From: Undaria pinnatifida
Lineage: Eukaryota > Sar > Phaeophyceae > Laminariales > Alariaceae
Assembly (NCBI GenBank): GCA_012845835.1
Contig: JABAKD010000028.1
Span: 8,559,632-8,623,631, forward strand
Length of the DNA stretch: 64,000 nucleotides
Direction of reading: 5' to 3'
Shown one piece after another: positions 12,718 to 24,380 of the stretch; position 1 is the first letter of the stretch, and every line of letters starts with the position of its first letter. A program made the translations under genes and the position numbers. The notes beneath the pieces were generated by a model, which saw nothing but the letters and a program-made list of their open reading frames with translations, was not told where the DNA came from and ran no database searches.

Positions 12718-13106
12718 AGCATGTAGTAGCACGGTATAGTACAGTAGTAGAGTAGAGTGGCAGATTCGAGTCGAGTCGAGTAAAGTGGAGTAGAGCAGAG
12801 TAGAGCAGAGGAGAGGAGAGTAGAGAAGAGTAGGGTGAAATAAAGTAGAGAGTAGAGTAGAGTAGAGTAGAGTAGAGTAGAGTGGAGTAGAGTAGGGGAG
12901 GGGAGGGTAGAGTAGAGTAGAGTAGAGTAGAGTAGTGCAGAGTAGAATAGAGTAGAGTAGAGTATAGTAGAGTAGAGTAGAGGAGAGGAGAGGAGAGTAG
13001 AGTAGAATAGAGTAGGGTAGAGTAGAGTAGAGTAGAGAGTAACGTAGAGTAGTATAACGTAGAGTAGAGTAGAGTAGAGTAGAGTAGAGTAGAGTAGAGT
13101 TAGTAC
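12718..13106. repeat. (AGAGT)n microsatellite
   Basis: About 390 bp of imperfect pentanucleotide repeat, AGAGT on the plus strand (ACTCT on the minus), with occasional AGGAG and AGAGC variants. It produces a long minus-strand frame of Ser-Thr-Leu-Leu-Tyr repeats that is not a gene. Confidence 0.9.
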
Positions 13107-13313
13107 AATACAGTACAGCAGTTACGTGTTTGCGATGTGTGCATACCTCTGTTTCGTATGTAGTGACCACAAAGCTGGTCTCCGTATAGGATGAGACGGC
13201 GGCATGATCGGCATGGGTGTTGAGTGTGCTGGATGTCGATGGGCGGAAATAACAGTTTAATGCGAAGAACACACACATACCTCTAGTCCATAGTGTTATA
13301 TTTATATTTAGGT

Positions 13314-13614
13314 AAGAGCTCATAAGCTAGCCCATCCATCGTGCATAGCTCACGCGTTCAAAACATGCGCAGATGAGCTATCGCCTATAGCTCAAGCATT
13401 GAAAACGTGTGCGGATCATGTAGCTCCTATACTCATCCAGGGCCAAATGAGCTAGCTCATGCAGCTCGTATAGCTCATCCTGGGCAAACATGTGCCAATG
13501 AGCTATCGGCTATAGCTCACACTTCAAAAACATGTGCAGATGAGCTACCTTCTGTAGCCGAAGCCGGGAAAACATGTGCAGCTCATGTAGCTCCCGTAGC
13601 TCACCGGTGAGCTG
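13314..13614 (-). repeat. GAGCTATAGGCGATAGCTC minisatellite, array 1 (reverse orientation)
   Basis: Seven or so degenerate copies of a unit of about 42 bp that combines an imperfect palindrome (GAGCTAT, spacer, ATAGCTC) with a CTGCACATGTTTT-type spacer. Here the spacer reads AACATGTGCAGATGAGCTA, the reverse complement of arrays 2 and 3 (22866-23413 and 24905-25532). Frames across it encode Ala-Asp-Glu-Leu type repeats of no coding significance. Confidence 0.85.
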
Positions 13615-14000
13615 CCGTCGAAAAGAAAATTTAGATGCCAACTTGGAAATTATGCCATTCTGGATATTATGCCAATTTGGAAATGTTTTCCCTATATTTA
13701 TTCGTTCAAGCTCTACATATGCCAAGATCCAAGAATAGCTCGGGCGTAAACCGCCCAAAATACAAAAAAAATCGCACTTCTCGCTTGTCTCGCTCAGCGT
13801 CTATCCGCGTTCTCGTCGAGGTGCAGAACGGATAAGGCAGGGCGAGGGGCGTTGGAGCCTCCTCCTGAAGACGGCGCTCGAACGAAGCGATCTGACCGAT
13901 AAATTCCAGTTCCGAGAATCCTATACTGAGGCCGAGACGAAAAAAACTCCTGACCAAATTCCTGCCCCCTCAGAAAAAAGAATAATTATATACATATATA

Positions 14001-14220
14001 TTCCTATATTACCGCTCAAATTTTCGCGATCTATGGACATGCAATGGAGATGCGCACGAAGCGGCAGCACCGCAGAAATATGGGGTATGGTGGCGTGACA
14101 AATGTCTCGCTCCGATCAAAGAATCAAGTTCTACAACAGCAGCCACACGCGCACAGAGTAGCAGGCTGCTGCTGCGAGGGGGCTGGACCGCTGCTGGGCT
14201 GCATGATCGTAGCGTGGTGC
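14001..14220 (+). repeat. Dispersed repeat A, left copy
   Basis: A 220-bp segment starting TTCCTATATTACCG and ending GCGTGGTGC recurs at 20977-21197 in the same orientation with about 85-90% identity by eye. It is not part of the Copia LTR: the right copy begins at the Copia target duplication, so A was present in the pre-insertion locus as a direct duplication. Confidence 0.8.
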
Positions 14221-14574
14221 CATCAGCGTCTATATCCAGTGCTGTTTGCTTTTAGAGTCAAGAAGAATTACGCTAGATTATTCTGATCGTCGTCCGATTC
14301 GAAATCGTCCCCTCGTGGAGACGGAAGCAACTCGCCTCAGCATAGCGAGGACTCGCCACGCGCACACACATGATGTATCCTACTACTGCTGCTGTGCGGC
14401 AGGGTTGCACACGTAGCGTTGTGCTGTCCTCATGTTGTCTGATGCCTGTTATCTGTGGTGTAAGCAAAATCTCCCGACACAAAACATTACCCCTCTGGTA
14501 TGTACGTAAAGATACTGTCTCTTTGGACGTAAATGTAAGGATGGGTTGGTATATAAATTACTATACAAAGGTTC

Positions 14575-14842
14575 TGCTGATAGATTTCTAAAGGTGTACA
14601 CGAAGCTGGCGCGGGAAGGCGTGGTGGTGACCCAAGACGGTGACACAGAACTCTCTCTTATATTATCCAGCCGTCGAGTGACAGCTCGTGGCGATCAATG
14701 CAAGGAAGCAATCAGCAAAATAAACCTCCCATCCTTCCGCTGAGTGTCCCCTTATACCTTATACATAGATCCCTTTATCAATACGTATAACTCCGTCATA
14801 TAAAATGGATCCTAACCGCCGTGTTCATGAGGACAACCAACA
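14575..14842 (-). repeat. Copia 3' LTR
   Basis: 268 bp, starting TGCTGATAG and ending CAACCAACA on the plus strand; matches 20709-20974 with scattered substitutions. The divergence means the insertion is not recent. The GGTTC target duplication precedes it. Confidence 0.88.
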
Positions 14843-14925
14843 TCCCCCCTCCTTATTATACACGGCGAACATACTGATATCCCCCCTGCTCTGTTTATGA
14901 CAAGGCACGACGTCCCAGGGTCGAG

Positions 14926-15130
14926 TGACAGCTCGTGGCATTTAATGCAAGGAAGCAATCAGCAAAATAAACCTCCCATTTCTTCCGCTGAGTGTCCCCT
15001 TATACCTTATACATAGATCCCTTTATCAATACGTAGAACTCCCTCATATAAAATACTGGTATATCCTAACCGCCGTGTTCATGAGGACAACCAATATCCC
15101 CCCTCCTTATTATACACGGCGAACAAACTG
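14926..15130 (-). repeat. Tandem partial copy of the Copia LTR plus PPT
   Basis: A second truncated copy of the LTR (from TCGAGTGACAGC to CAACCAATA), followed by a second polypurine-tract copy (CCCCCCTCCTT on plus), sits just inside the 3' LTR. The intervening stretch ending GACAAGGCACGAC is also duplicated (14894-14920 and 15144-15170), so about 245 bp spanning LTR, PPT and leader was tandemly duplicated. Confidence 0.8.
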
Positions 15131-15709
15131 ATATCCCCCCTGCTCTGTATATGACAAGGCACGACATCGCAGGGTTGATATATCGCAATATCATATTCAA
15201 CGCAAATCAACCTCAAGAACAAATTCGAACACCAAAAACGCAATATGAAAACTCAACTCGTCTACAAAAAAATCAAAACTCTCAAATCAAAATCCTCAAA
15301 TTCTCAAACACAAAAACAACAGCCATGCAAACATCAAACACTCTCGGAAACAATTGCCAGGAAAACGGCACCATCCTCGAAATAGCCACAGAAAACGGGA
15401 TTTTTCTTCGGATTTATGACTCAAATAAACTCTCTGATTATCCCCGATATTCTTGAAATAGCAGTATCAGTACAGGACCTAGCTGAACCGGGAAAAACCC
15501 AACTCTTTATTTATACGAAAATGAAAATGTCCACAGAAACTCGATCTAGTCGTACTCCGCACGCACGACGATGAACCACACGTAGCGGCGGGACATTTTG
15601 CACTACTCAAAAACTCAGTTTCGAATAAACAAATATCTCTCAGAAAAACTGACGATTAAAATCCCTACTCTGAAATCAAGATAAAACTACCCTCCATCCG
15701 AAAAGCGCA

Positions 15710-17469
15710 TCAAATGTTCATCGGAACATCGCGGCGATAGCAAAAAGCCGTGTAGTCGGGCGGCTTTGTCAAGACGTCTGCATGCTTATCATCCGACTCG
15801 ACACTGGTAATAACGAACTCCCCCTTACAAATAAATTCCGGCAAAAAGTGGCGTCGCACGTCAATGTGCTTCGATTTCGACGTGCACACTGGGTTTTGTG
15901 CCAGGTTCTTCGCCCCTTCATTGTCCTCAAAAACCGTAATGCACATCGTACCAAACCCCGGAAAAATAATACTCCACATGTACCGCAAGAACATCGCCTC
16001 CTTAATGGTGCTTGCCAGTGCTACGTACTCGGCTCCAGTGGTCGAGAGCGTGATTTTTGGGTTCTCGAAAGCCAGCACACACATGAGCTCGCAAATATTA
16101 TAGAACCACCTGAAACTGACCTCCTGTCAGCGGCTTTACTAGCATAGTCAGCATCTGCAAACGCTACCAGCTCAAGTCCACTACACCCTTCTGGCATGTA
16201 ATACCGAAACCACTCGTAGAAAATACATACTCCAAAATACCAATCGCTGTCCTCCAGTGTACCTCCCTAGGCTGGTTCGCGTACCTTGCTACCGCTCTTA
16301 CCGCGTATGCAATATTCGGTCGCGTTTGGTTCGCAAGCCACATCAAACATCCTACCAACTCGCGAAAATGTCAATCACCCACAGGTCCATTCTTGTCGAA
16401 CTCCTCGAGCTTCAGACCACTTCAAAGCGGGGTACTCCTCCAATAACTTACATTAAACCTTGCCGCGGTGTTTTCAGCAAAAGCTTGTTGCGAAATCGTC
16501 AAAGTACCAGTATCCCAATCCCTCGAAGAACGACAACCAGCATACCACCGCAACTCGCCCAGATTGCTGATCGGAACAAGGCGGTTCAGATTTTCACACA
16601 ACTGACAAGCCCTACTGCAAAAGTATTATCCACGTGCATCACTGTTACTATGGAAAACAGAGCCAATCTCGACCAATCTCAAGAATTTTCATGTGGGTGA
16701 TAAGATAGTTATGCCAGGACCTCGACGCTAGTTTTAAGCCGTAGAGACTGCGATTCAACCTGACTATTTTACCCGACACTTCGCCACAACTGCGGGGTAG
16801 TCGCATAAAAACATCCTCTTCCAGACTTGACTGAACGAGTGCTTGTTCGGCATCAAAATGACACAAATCCAAACCCAACTCACACACAATAGCACCCAAC
16901 AAACGAAAACAAGACGCAGCAGGCGTCGGGGCAAAAGTCTAAAAAAAAACAATACCTTCACGCTGCTTAAAATCTCGCGCCAGCAGCCTCGCCTTCGCTC
17001 GAACCACATAGCCATGCTCGTTGGGCTGCCAGGCGAACACCCATTTCGCCGAGATGACGTTCAGTCCGTCTGGTCGCTACATCTCCCCAAACATCCCCGC
17101 GCTCGCCAGTCCACGGTACTCATTTTCCATCGCCTGCCTCCAAACAGCCGAATACTCATCCGCACACGCTTCAGCATACGAGTTCGGCGTTGAAAGCTCG
17201 CTCACCGGGCGTGTGGGAAGAGGGGGATTATCGTGCGGCGGGGCTTGGTAATAAAGCACGTGACTTATGCTTTCTCTCGCTGCCATTAACGACAGCAGCC
17301 CATGCTCCGCAGCCTCTCGGTGCCGCCTCGTCCTGCCTAGCTGCACATCATCACCATCCGGGTCCGCCGCAGCCTCTCGGTGTCGCACTGTCTTCCCCCT
17401 GGTCCTGCCCCGCTGCACACCGTCATCCTTCGGGGCCCGGATTGTAACTATCCAGTTCCCGGGCAGCAC
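15710..17469 (-). pseudogene. Copia reverse transcriptase/RNase H, broken
   Basis: In minus order: the RT entry region around 17077-17200 (Ala-Met-Glu-Asn-Glu-Tyr in a W..AM..EY motif); RT core 16648-16902 (FDAEQALVQSSLEEDVFMRL and LNRSLYGLKLASRSW); a degraded catalytic motif near 16620-16640 reading MHVDNTF instead of YVDD; the CLMWLANQTRPNIAYA block at 16164-16358; then RNase H at 15710-16084 (STTGAEYVAL, EDNEGAKNLAQNP, SKHIDVRRHF). Frames change several times and stops separate the blocks. The YVDD-to-HVDN change alone should abolish polymerase activity. Confidence 0.88.
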
Positions 17470-17499
17470 GCCTTGAAACTGTGGCTGCAGTGGCTGTTG

Positions 17500-18786
17500 C
17501 GGCGGTCACGACGGTGACGACGGCGGCGGCGGCGGTGACGGTGGCGGTGGCAGCGGCGGTGACGATGACGGCGGCTGTAGCGGCGACGGTGACGGCGGTG
17601 GCGGTGGCGGCGGCAGGGGCAGCGGTGGTGGTGACGGCGGTTGCGGCGGCAACCGCGAGAACGGTGGCGGTGGCTCGGACCATGCTCTGGGATCTCCCAG
17701 AGGCTCCGGCGTACCCGGGGACGGCGGCGGCGACGGTGGCGGTGGAGAGATCTTCTCCTCCGGAGGCAGTACCCCCACAAACGATTTCCTCGGGTGTTCC
17801 CATGCAACGTCGCGGGAGTATGACGTACGCCCATACATCAGCATAATTTTGCAACAATCTGCCGCGTGCTTGTTTCCGCCATTCAAGTAGAAACAAGACT
17901 CTGACGTGGGCTTCGACTTTAGGGTCCTCCTTACGTGGTGAAAACCCGGGTTCACGAACGGGAGGAGTCGCGCAAACGACGGTCTCCGGTGGAACTTTCG
18001 GTATGGCGAGTGCATGTCCGGCTTGTCCCTGACCCTTGCCGTCATGTTGATAACGCCACTGGCGTACTTACACGCCTCAGCCCAGAGGGGCTGCGTCGGC
18101 GGCATCTTCGCGTCGCAAACAAATGGGGGGCCTCCAGGCGGGACGCCATAGCAAGCGCGAGCGTCATGGCTATTCGAAGCTCAACCACACCGTCGTGTTT
18201 CGGGGAGTTGACAGGCGTGTACTCGCGGCGGATCCCACGCGCGTTGAGTAACGACACGAACAATGGCCTAGAAAATCCAGTGCCGTTGTCCGAGCGAATG
18301 CACTCGACGATGGACGAGGCACCGCTGGCCTTAAAGTCGGTCATAAAACCAGCGAAGGCCATCGGGACGTCGGACTTCCGTTTCAAGAAATACGGCCATC
18401 CCATCCGCGGGTAGTCGTCGACGAGCATCATCAAGTACTGCGCACCGCCGGCAGACGTATGCTGTTGCCCCGATAGATCCATGAAGAGACACTCCAGAGA
18501 CCTGGTGGAGCGGCAATCGGTTGTCTACCGCCATCCTCCTCCCCTTCGCCTCGGAACACCCAGCACACGGAACCAACTCCCCAAAAACTTTAATTCCCAT
18601 CTGCCGCGCCGTTTCTCGAAGGGCATCAGCATGGGAATGTGCGAGGGAAACATTATAGTCGTTAATATTAATTATCCGCACGTTTCCGGGAGACAATACG
18701 GCGGCAGCAATCGGGGTCTCAACTACTCTAGTGGCCTCTATATAAGACCCAGCGTCCCTGCGCAAGAAGGACAAAACTCCATCCAA
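17500..18786 (-). pseudogene. Copia GAG-pre-integrase and integrase, with proline-rich linker
   Basis: The minus frame at 18331-18786 carries the His-His-Cys-Cys pre-integrase finger (LAHSHADAL ... PCAGCSEAKGRR). The frame at 18042-18482 carries the integrase core with MDLSGQ, RSDNGTGF and a HDGVVE glutamate motif, which are the expected D, D and E positions. It is followed in another frame (17506-18105) by a C-terminal segment and then a very proline/serine-rich linker encoded by a GGC/GGT-rich plus strand (about 17480-17760). The frame changes between blocks indicate frameshifts. Confidence 0.88.
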
Positions 18787-18922
18787 TGGACTCCTTCAGC
18801 ATCGAGCGAGACGGAGCATTTCGGCATGACGGCATGGAGCGAGAACAGATTAAATTGCACACCAGGTACATAAGCTACGTCTAAGAGCTTAACCTGAACA
18901 TCTCCCTGCTTGCAATGCATTA

Positions 18923-20443
18923 TCATCGGTATTTTACAAAGCAATGCACCCGCAGCGACCTCATGTCGCCTACTACCAAAATACTCCTACCAGGAGGAGG
19001 GGGGTTACAATCTACCATGTCAACGGGGTTACCAGTTACATGAAAGGTAGCCCCCGAATCAGCTACCCACTGCTCTCTCCCATTCCCCCCAAAAATACCG
19101 CTACGACCATTCTTGTCTTTTTGTGTAAAGTGCGCGGTAAGAAGATGCGGGTTGAACGTAGGCGCACAACTGCCGTCGTTCTTCTGTTCGTCGGAATTGT
19201 TCGAGGAGGGCTGAGGTGGGGGAGCTACGGTTGAGGTGTGCCCACCACTGCCGGGGGGTGGCTCTTGTACCCAGCCACCACCGTAGTATATGGGGTGGGG
19301 GTATTGTGGAGCTGTAAAAGGGACCACCACGTTCATGTGTGCTGGGGAAATCGGGCACTCCGCTACGTAGTGACGCGGCCGGTGGCATCTGTAACATACC
19401 CCCTTCTGTCCCCGTGGTGCAGGATTAGGTGGGGGACCCCAGCCGTCGGATTTCCCACCGGCGGCGGGGGCATAGGCGGCATAACCCCTGGCGGTGGGTC
19501 GGTAGGTACCCAACCCATTGCAGGAACCTGTTCCCCCGTCCCAAATGAATTTGGGCCAGAGTTGTCCCAATAATTTTGCTTTGGGTGACCGTGCTGCTGC
19601 TGCTGCTGCTGCTTGTGCCTCCCCCCTCTCTTGTTCCTCCCTCGACTACCTGAACCCGTGCTTGCTCCACCGGCAGGCTGAACGGCGCCAGCGTACAAGA
19701 CATACGGATCTACCCCCACCTTTACTCCCAACGCCTTAGTCACCATCTCCTTTTCAAACTTATCATTTACATATGCGTCGCGGATAACCTCGTCGATTTC
19801 GGAACGAGGGATTGACCGGCGAGAAAGAATCGATTTGCTCTGGATTGTGTACAATGATGAAAGGTTGGTGACGATGTGCCTGTTCACCTCTTCTACACTT
19901 TTTCACAACCAAGCATGGCCAATTCATCGTCCACCTTATCAATTCTACCGAGGGACACAAGGGGGTCCTCTCCCTCCTCCATGTATATTGCCTCAAATTA
20001 TCTATTCAGCCTGTGGGTTGCGGCTAGGGTTCTCGGCATGTATGAGTAGTAGTTCTCTAGTTCCTGCCATGCGCCACTTGACGACTTGGCTTGCTGCATG
20101 CGCAATTCTGCAACATGGAATATCCAGTCATGGAGTCCATCAACAATCCATACACCACACGCGCATCAATGATCTCTTTCGGTGTGTGTCTGTTCCAATT
20201 ATTCCGGAGACACAGGGTTACCGGTTGCCTTGAGAACGTATAGACAACCAATCGACGAAAAACACGCCTGAAACTTGCTGCGTCACATTCCGAAGTGCGC
20301 CTATCAATTTTGGGGAGTTTTAGCTGAGTCAAATTCGGACGAGACAGAGAAAGTTGCGACGTGCCTGGTTGGGTTGCCAGATGTTGGCACAGCAGGAGAC
20401 GATGTAGAATTCCTCGCTGTTGCTTGTCCGCTCCTCCCCCCAC
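18923..20443 (-). pseudogene. Copia Gag and protease, frameshifted
   Basis: The Gag N-terminal region is split between frames at 20057-20443 and 19763-19996. The frame at 19363-19887 then carries a His/Gln repeat. The frame at 18923-19570 has one CCHC zinc knuckle (CYRCHRPRHYVAEC, about 19355-19398) and the aspartic protease motif WVADSGATFHVTG (about 19048). These are standard for a Copia Gag-Pol start. The frames overlap instead of continuing, so at least two frameshifts are present. Confidence 0.85.
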
Positions 20444-20708
20444 CGGCCCCCCTAGCCACCTCAGCGTTCAGCGTGTCCCTCTCGGCGCGCAGCTTCTTCT
20501 CCTACATTTTCCTTCGCAGAACCGTGATCTCCTGTTTCATCTCTTGTATCCCTCTCTAGCTCTGCTCGCTCTCTCTCTGCTCTCTCTCTATGCTAACACG
20601 CTCGCCTCAATGTTTTGACCATCGTGATCTGACATGTTTGGCCTTTTCCCACCTCTATAGGCTGGCCTTGGCTGCGCTTACCAATATAAGTCAACGGGCT
20701 CACTAGTG

Positions 20709-20974
20709 TGTTGATAGATCTCTAAAGGTGTACACGTAGCTGGCGCGGGAAAGCGTGGTGGCGACTTAAGACGGTGACAAAGAACTCTCTCTTATATCAT
20801 CCAGCCGTCGAGTGACAGCGCGCGGCGATAAATGCAAGAAAGCAATCGGCGAATAAATCTCCCATCCTTCCGCTGAGTGTCTCCTTATACCTTATACATG
20901 AATCCCTTATCAATACGTGGAACTCCTTCATATAAAATGGATCCTAACCGCCGTGTATATGAGAACAACCAACA
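20709..20974 (-). repeat. Copia 5' LTR
   Basis: 266 bp, TGTTGATAG to CAACCAACA on the plus strand; the upstream LTR for the minus-coding element. The minus sequence just inside it includes TTGGTAAGCGCAGCC, which resembles a half-tRNA-Met primer site, but I cannot confirm the primer. Confidence 0.88.
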
Positions 20975-20976
20975 GG

Positions 20977-21197
20977 TTCCTATATTACCGCCCAGGTTGG
21001 CGCGATCTATGGACATGCAATTGAGATGCGCACGAAGCGGCAGCACAGCAGAAATATGGGGTATGGTGGGGTGACAAATGGCACGCTCCGATCAAAGAAT
21101 CAGCTACTACAAGAGCAGCCACACGCGCATAGAGCTGCAGGCTTGTGCTGCTGGGGGGCTGGACTGCTGTTGGGCGGCAGAACGGTAGCGTGGTGCT
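20977..21197 (+). repeat. Dispersed repeat A, right copy
   Basis: Matches 14001-14220 in the same orientation, from TTCCTATATTACCG to GCGTGGTGC. Its first bases overlap the GGTTC target duplication of the Copia insertion. Confidence 0.8.
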
Positions 21198-22510
21198 CTG
21201 TGCAAAAAGAGGGAAATGTACGTGTACCCTTTAGCATAAAAACCGGTTTGTATCCAATTCTCACGTGCGTACACGGGGATAGGGGATGCAGAAGCCCAAT
21301 CCCCGGGGATGTTGCGGAAACCGGGGGATTTGCCTTACCCGTGCCCAAGGCCAAAAAGTTTAAAAGGCTTGCCACGCGCGACACGCTGCACGGGTCACGC
21401 CCAAACCCTCAGGTAACGTGAACGCATGGGTCGAATTGTGCCCACCCCATCTGACGTTTAGGATAAAGGCGCGAGCACGAAGAGGTGTGCCCGAAGAAGA
21501 AAAAATGACAGTTATACGTATACGTATGGGCTCTCTTTTTCAATAGTATTTTTAAGTCGATCGATTGTAATGGGCACACTATTTGACCCCTTTGAATCTT
21601 ACTGTGCTACGCGCTCTCGCTCCCCTGTGCCCCAAGCGACCGTCTCTGGCAAGCGCGACAGCGCTTCTGTCGCTGCTCACGGGCTATCCTAAAATTTCAA
21701 ATTTTCAATCCTTCAGGCCAACACAAACAATGAATTATTTATCGTTGTTCCAGAATCTACTAAATAATCCTCCACTCTGTTTTGTCTTTCGAATTGGATT
21801 GTTGTTTTTCTTTTTCTCTGAGACGCGGGAGGGAGTTTCCGCTGGCGTAACCTACCGACGGCACTGACGGTATCCACAGGTTTTCACCTATATCGCTACT
21901 ACTCCATGTTCATAGCGCTATTACTCCGTGTAATAGTTTAATTACTTCCTCCCCTGGCCCCCTCGCCTGGGGTCTACAATACGGCTTCGAATTACCGAAT
22001 TCCCCAAATGGTCCCCGATCATTCAAACTCCTCACCGTAATTTTGCTGCAGACAAAATAAATCATACTTCGTAATAACTCCTTCCCCTCACCTTCGAAAG
22101 AAAAGAGGTGGGCGGGCGGGAGAAACTACTGCAATTCCTGGTAGATTAGCGTGAAATCACCAGACTGTAACGTCTTCTCGATCACGACGTTAGATGGTCA
22201 GCTGAGGTATCGCGCCTTTTGCGTGGGACAAAGAAGTTAGCTCGTGAGAATAATGATCTCATGGGGTTGTTCTCCATGTTATTATCGTTTGTCCAATACC
22301 TGGGCTGACATAATCCATTCCGTTAATTCAACGACCTGCCTGAACCCCTCAGTTTTACGGAAGTTTGGTTTGATTGTCTTCTCGGAGCTATACAATATTT
22401 CTTGTCATGATCTATCCTAGAATTTCAACTCTTCAATCCTTCAGGCCAACACAAACAACGGATTATTCATCGTCTTTTTCCAGAATCTACTAAATAATCC
22501 TCCACTTTAC
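21198..22510. other. Non-coding; pair of ~95-bp direct repeats
   Basis: No gene is recognised. A segment of about 95 bp beginning TATCCTAAAATTTCAAA and containing CCTTCAGGCCAACACAAAC recurs: 21687-21779 and 22410-22505, same orientation, about 725 bp apart. It lacks TG...CA ends, so I do not call it an LTR. Confidence 0.6.
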
Positions 22511-22559
22511 GCCATGCCATACCAGACGTGGGAGCGTCTGGTCGAGCCGGCATGTGTGC

Positions 22560-22862
22560 CGTGAACGTGCCGCGGTGTCGTAAACAAGGTATTTGCGACA
22601 CCGGTGTCGTGAAAAAGGCCTGCTTTAGGCTTATTTACAATACCGGTCTGATGGTGCTGCTGGTGCACCAGGATACGGCGTATCTCGCCCATTACTGGGC
22701 CGTTTCGTTTACTGGGCCGTTTCGGGTACACGGTAGCTTCAATCATAGCCCTACACCATGTCAAACCAGCCGTGACGGAATCTAGGCGATCGGGGGTCAG
22801 CGTCGTGAACGTTCCGCACGTTATTTGCGACACTGGTCTGAATATTTCACACCTCGGACAGA
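22560..22862 (+). repeat. Flank unit of GAGCTA array 2
   Basis: This unit is shared, in the same orientation and diverged, with 25546-25760. Common blocks include GGTGCACCAGG, TACTGGGCCGTTTCGG, a GTAGCTTC segment and CCATGTCAAACCAGCCGTGA. It also holds the 12-bp palindrome GACACCGGTGTC (22597-22608), which recurs at 25719-25730 and 25747-25758. Confidence 0.65.
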
Positions 22863-22865
22863 TCA

Positions 22866-23413
22866 GCTCACCGTAGCTCGAGCTAGCTCTTTTCGGAGCT
22901 TGCTCACCCGTGAGCTACGTGAGCTACATGAGCTGCACATGTTTTGCCCGGCTTGAGCTATAGGCGATAGCTCATCTTCACAAGTTTCGAAGGCTTGAGC
23001 TATAGGCGATAGCTCGTCTGCCCGTGTTTCCAAACCTTGAGCTATAGGAGCTACATGAGCTAGCCCATCTGCCCCCGAGATGAGCTATAGGAGCTACATG
23101 AGCTACACATGTTTCCCCCGGCTTGAGCTATAGGCGGTAGCTCATCTGCACATGTTTCCCCCGGCTTGAGCTATAGGCGATAGCGCATCTGCACATGTTT
23201 TCAAAGGTTGAGCTATAGGCGATAGCTCACCTGCACATGTTTTCAAAGCCTGAGCTATAGGCGATAGCTCATCTGCACATGTCTTCAAGGCCTAAGCTAA
23301 AATAGGCGATAGCTCATCTGCACATGTTTCGAAGGCTTGAGCTATAGGCGATAGCTCATCTGCACACGTTTTCAAGGCTTGAGCTATAGGGGATAGATGA
23401 GCTTGCTCACGAG
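22866..23413 (+). repeat. GAGCTATAGGCGATAGCTC minisatellite, array 2
   Basis: About 12 copies of a 41-43-bp unit: an imperfect palindrome (GAGCTAT, AGGCG, ATAGCTC), then CATCTGCACATGTTT and a CAAAGCTT-type junction. Variants replace part of a unit with GGAGCTACATGAGCTA. It resembles array 3 (24905-25532) and, inverted, array 1 (13314-13614). Confidence 0.88.
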
Positions 23414-23673
23414 CTGTATAAGTGACCAATACAAGTACGCATAATAGAAAGACATCAACACAAACAACCATGGACTATACTTTTACTTTTTGTACGTACC
23501 AAGGTACAGCAGTACCAGGGATGTGATTTATATGAGATCGGATCTGCTTCTGTTCTGAATATAATATACCTGACGAATAGGTCGACACACGGCAGAACTT
23601 GCTGTCAGCTGTCACCACACAAGAAGCGCTCGCACACAACACAACACTGACACCATACAGCAACACCCCTAGC

Positions 23674-24380
23674 ATGCCCACGACCTGGGGCAGCAGCTCT
23701 AGCGGCGCTTCGGCCGTAGACCAGGCTGGCGGCGGGCAGCAAGCGGACCCATCGATGGATGTGGACCCCACCAACAACGCCATCGATGTGGATGAAGACA
23801 ACGATCAAACCGAGGCTGAAAACAAGGTGGGTGGTTCGGAGGGTGTGATTTTGTCCCCCTAGACCATGATGCTGCTGTTCGAGCTGCATCATCCAATCTG
23901 TATCTGTATGTCTCTCTGGAGTAGTAGTAGTGTAGTTGAAGGGTAAGGGTCTGTACATGTATGTGGCGAGCTGTAGCTGTACGGGGTTTCATTACTCGTG
24001 CAGGTGTTTGTGTTTGTATACCGTACTCGCACGAGTACAGCAGGAACGATGACAGTACCAGTAACAGTTTGTTGTTTGTTGATGTTATTATGCTTCTCTC
24101 ATAATACAGATACGTTGTGCATGATGTGTGTACGATATGCCTCGCTTGTTCCGCATTCTAACGCGTGCTGTGCATCTTCTCACGCTGTGCTTACCAACAG
24201 GAGGCGAAGGAGACAGCCATGCGTGACATACCAACACCAATTGGGTTTAGGTGGTGGCCCTTTCTCCGGGCGAAGAGAAGGATGACGACGCCTGCGACGA
24301 GTACGAAGGGGAAAGCTCAAGCTTCACGTAGACGCCTTGAGGATAAATGGGGGCAGCGGCGGATCTTTTGTGTTTTGTGA
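23674..24380 (+). CDS. Small hypothetical protein, two exons
   Basis: The 3' exon of the model is well supported: a poly-pyrimidine-poor but correct acceptor CCAACAG ends at 24200, and 24201-24380 reads 59 codons to a TGA. The preceding exon ends at 23826 with AAAACAAG followed by GTGGGT, and both junctions are phase 0. The product is acidic in exon 1 (MDVDPTNNAIDVDEDNDQ) and basic in exon 2 (FLRAKRRM, SRRRLEDKWGQRR). From the ATG at 23674 it is about 110 residues. The open frame extends upstream to an AG at 23594-23595, so exon 1 may instead be internal to a longer gene whose start I cannot see. I do not recognise the family. It lies between two minisatellite arrays in the same orientation. 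Confidence 0.42.

Larger units (their letters stand above)
14575..20974 (-). mobile_element. Degenerate Copia LTR retrotransposon with 5-bp TSD
   Basis: The element is 6.4 kb and its coding strand is minus. LTRs are 14575-14842 (3') and 20709-20974 (5'); both begin TGTTG or TGCTG, end CAACA and match along their length. The 5 bp GGTTC occurs immediately outside both ends (14570-14574 and 20975-20979), a perfect target-site duplication. A polypurine tract (AAGGAGGGGGGA on the minus strand) abuts the 3' LTR at 14843-14856. Internally, in minus order, come Gag with a zinc knuckle, an aspartic protease (DSGA), GAG-pre-integrase, integrase, a proline-rich linker, reverse transcriptase and RNase H. 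Integrase before RT is the Copia (Pseudoviridae) order. Frames are broken by shifts and stops, so it is not autonomous. Confidence 0.93.

Noticed and set aside
12700-13323. 207-codon minus-strand ORF rich in Ser-Thr-Leu-Leu-Tyr
   Set aside because: Translation of the AGAGT pentanucleotide repeat.
21687-22505. The 95-bp direct repeats as LTRs of a small retroelement
   Set aside because: They lack TG/CA ends, a primer site and a purine tract.
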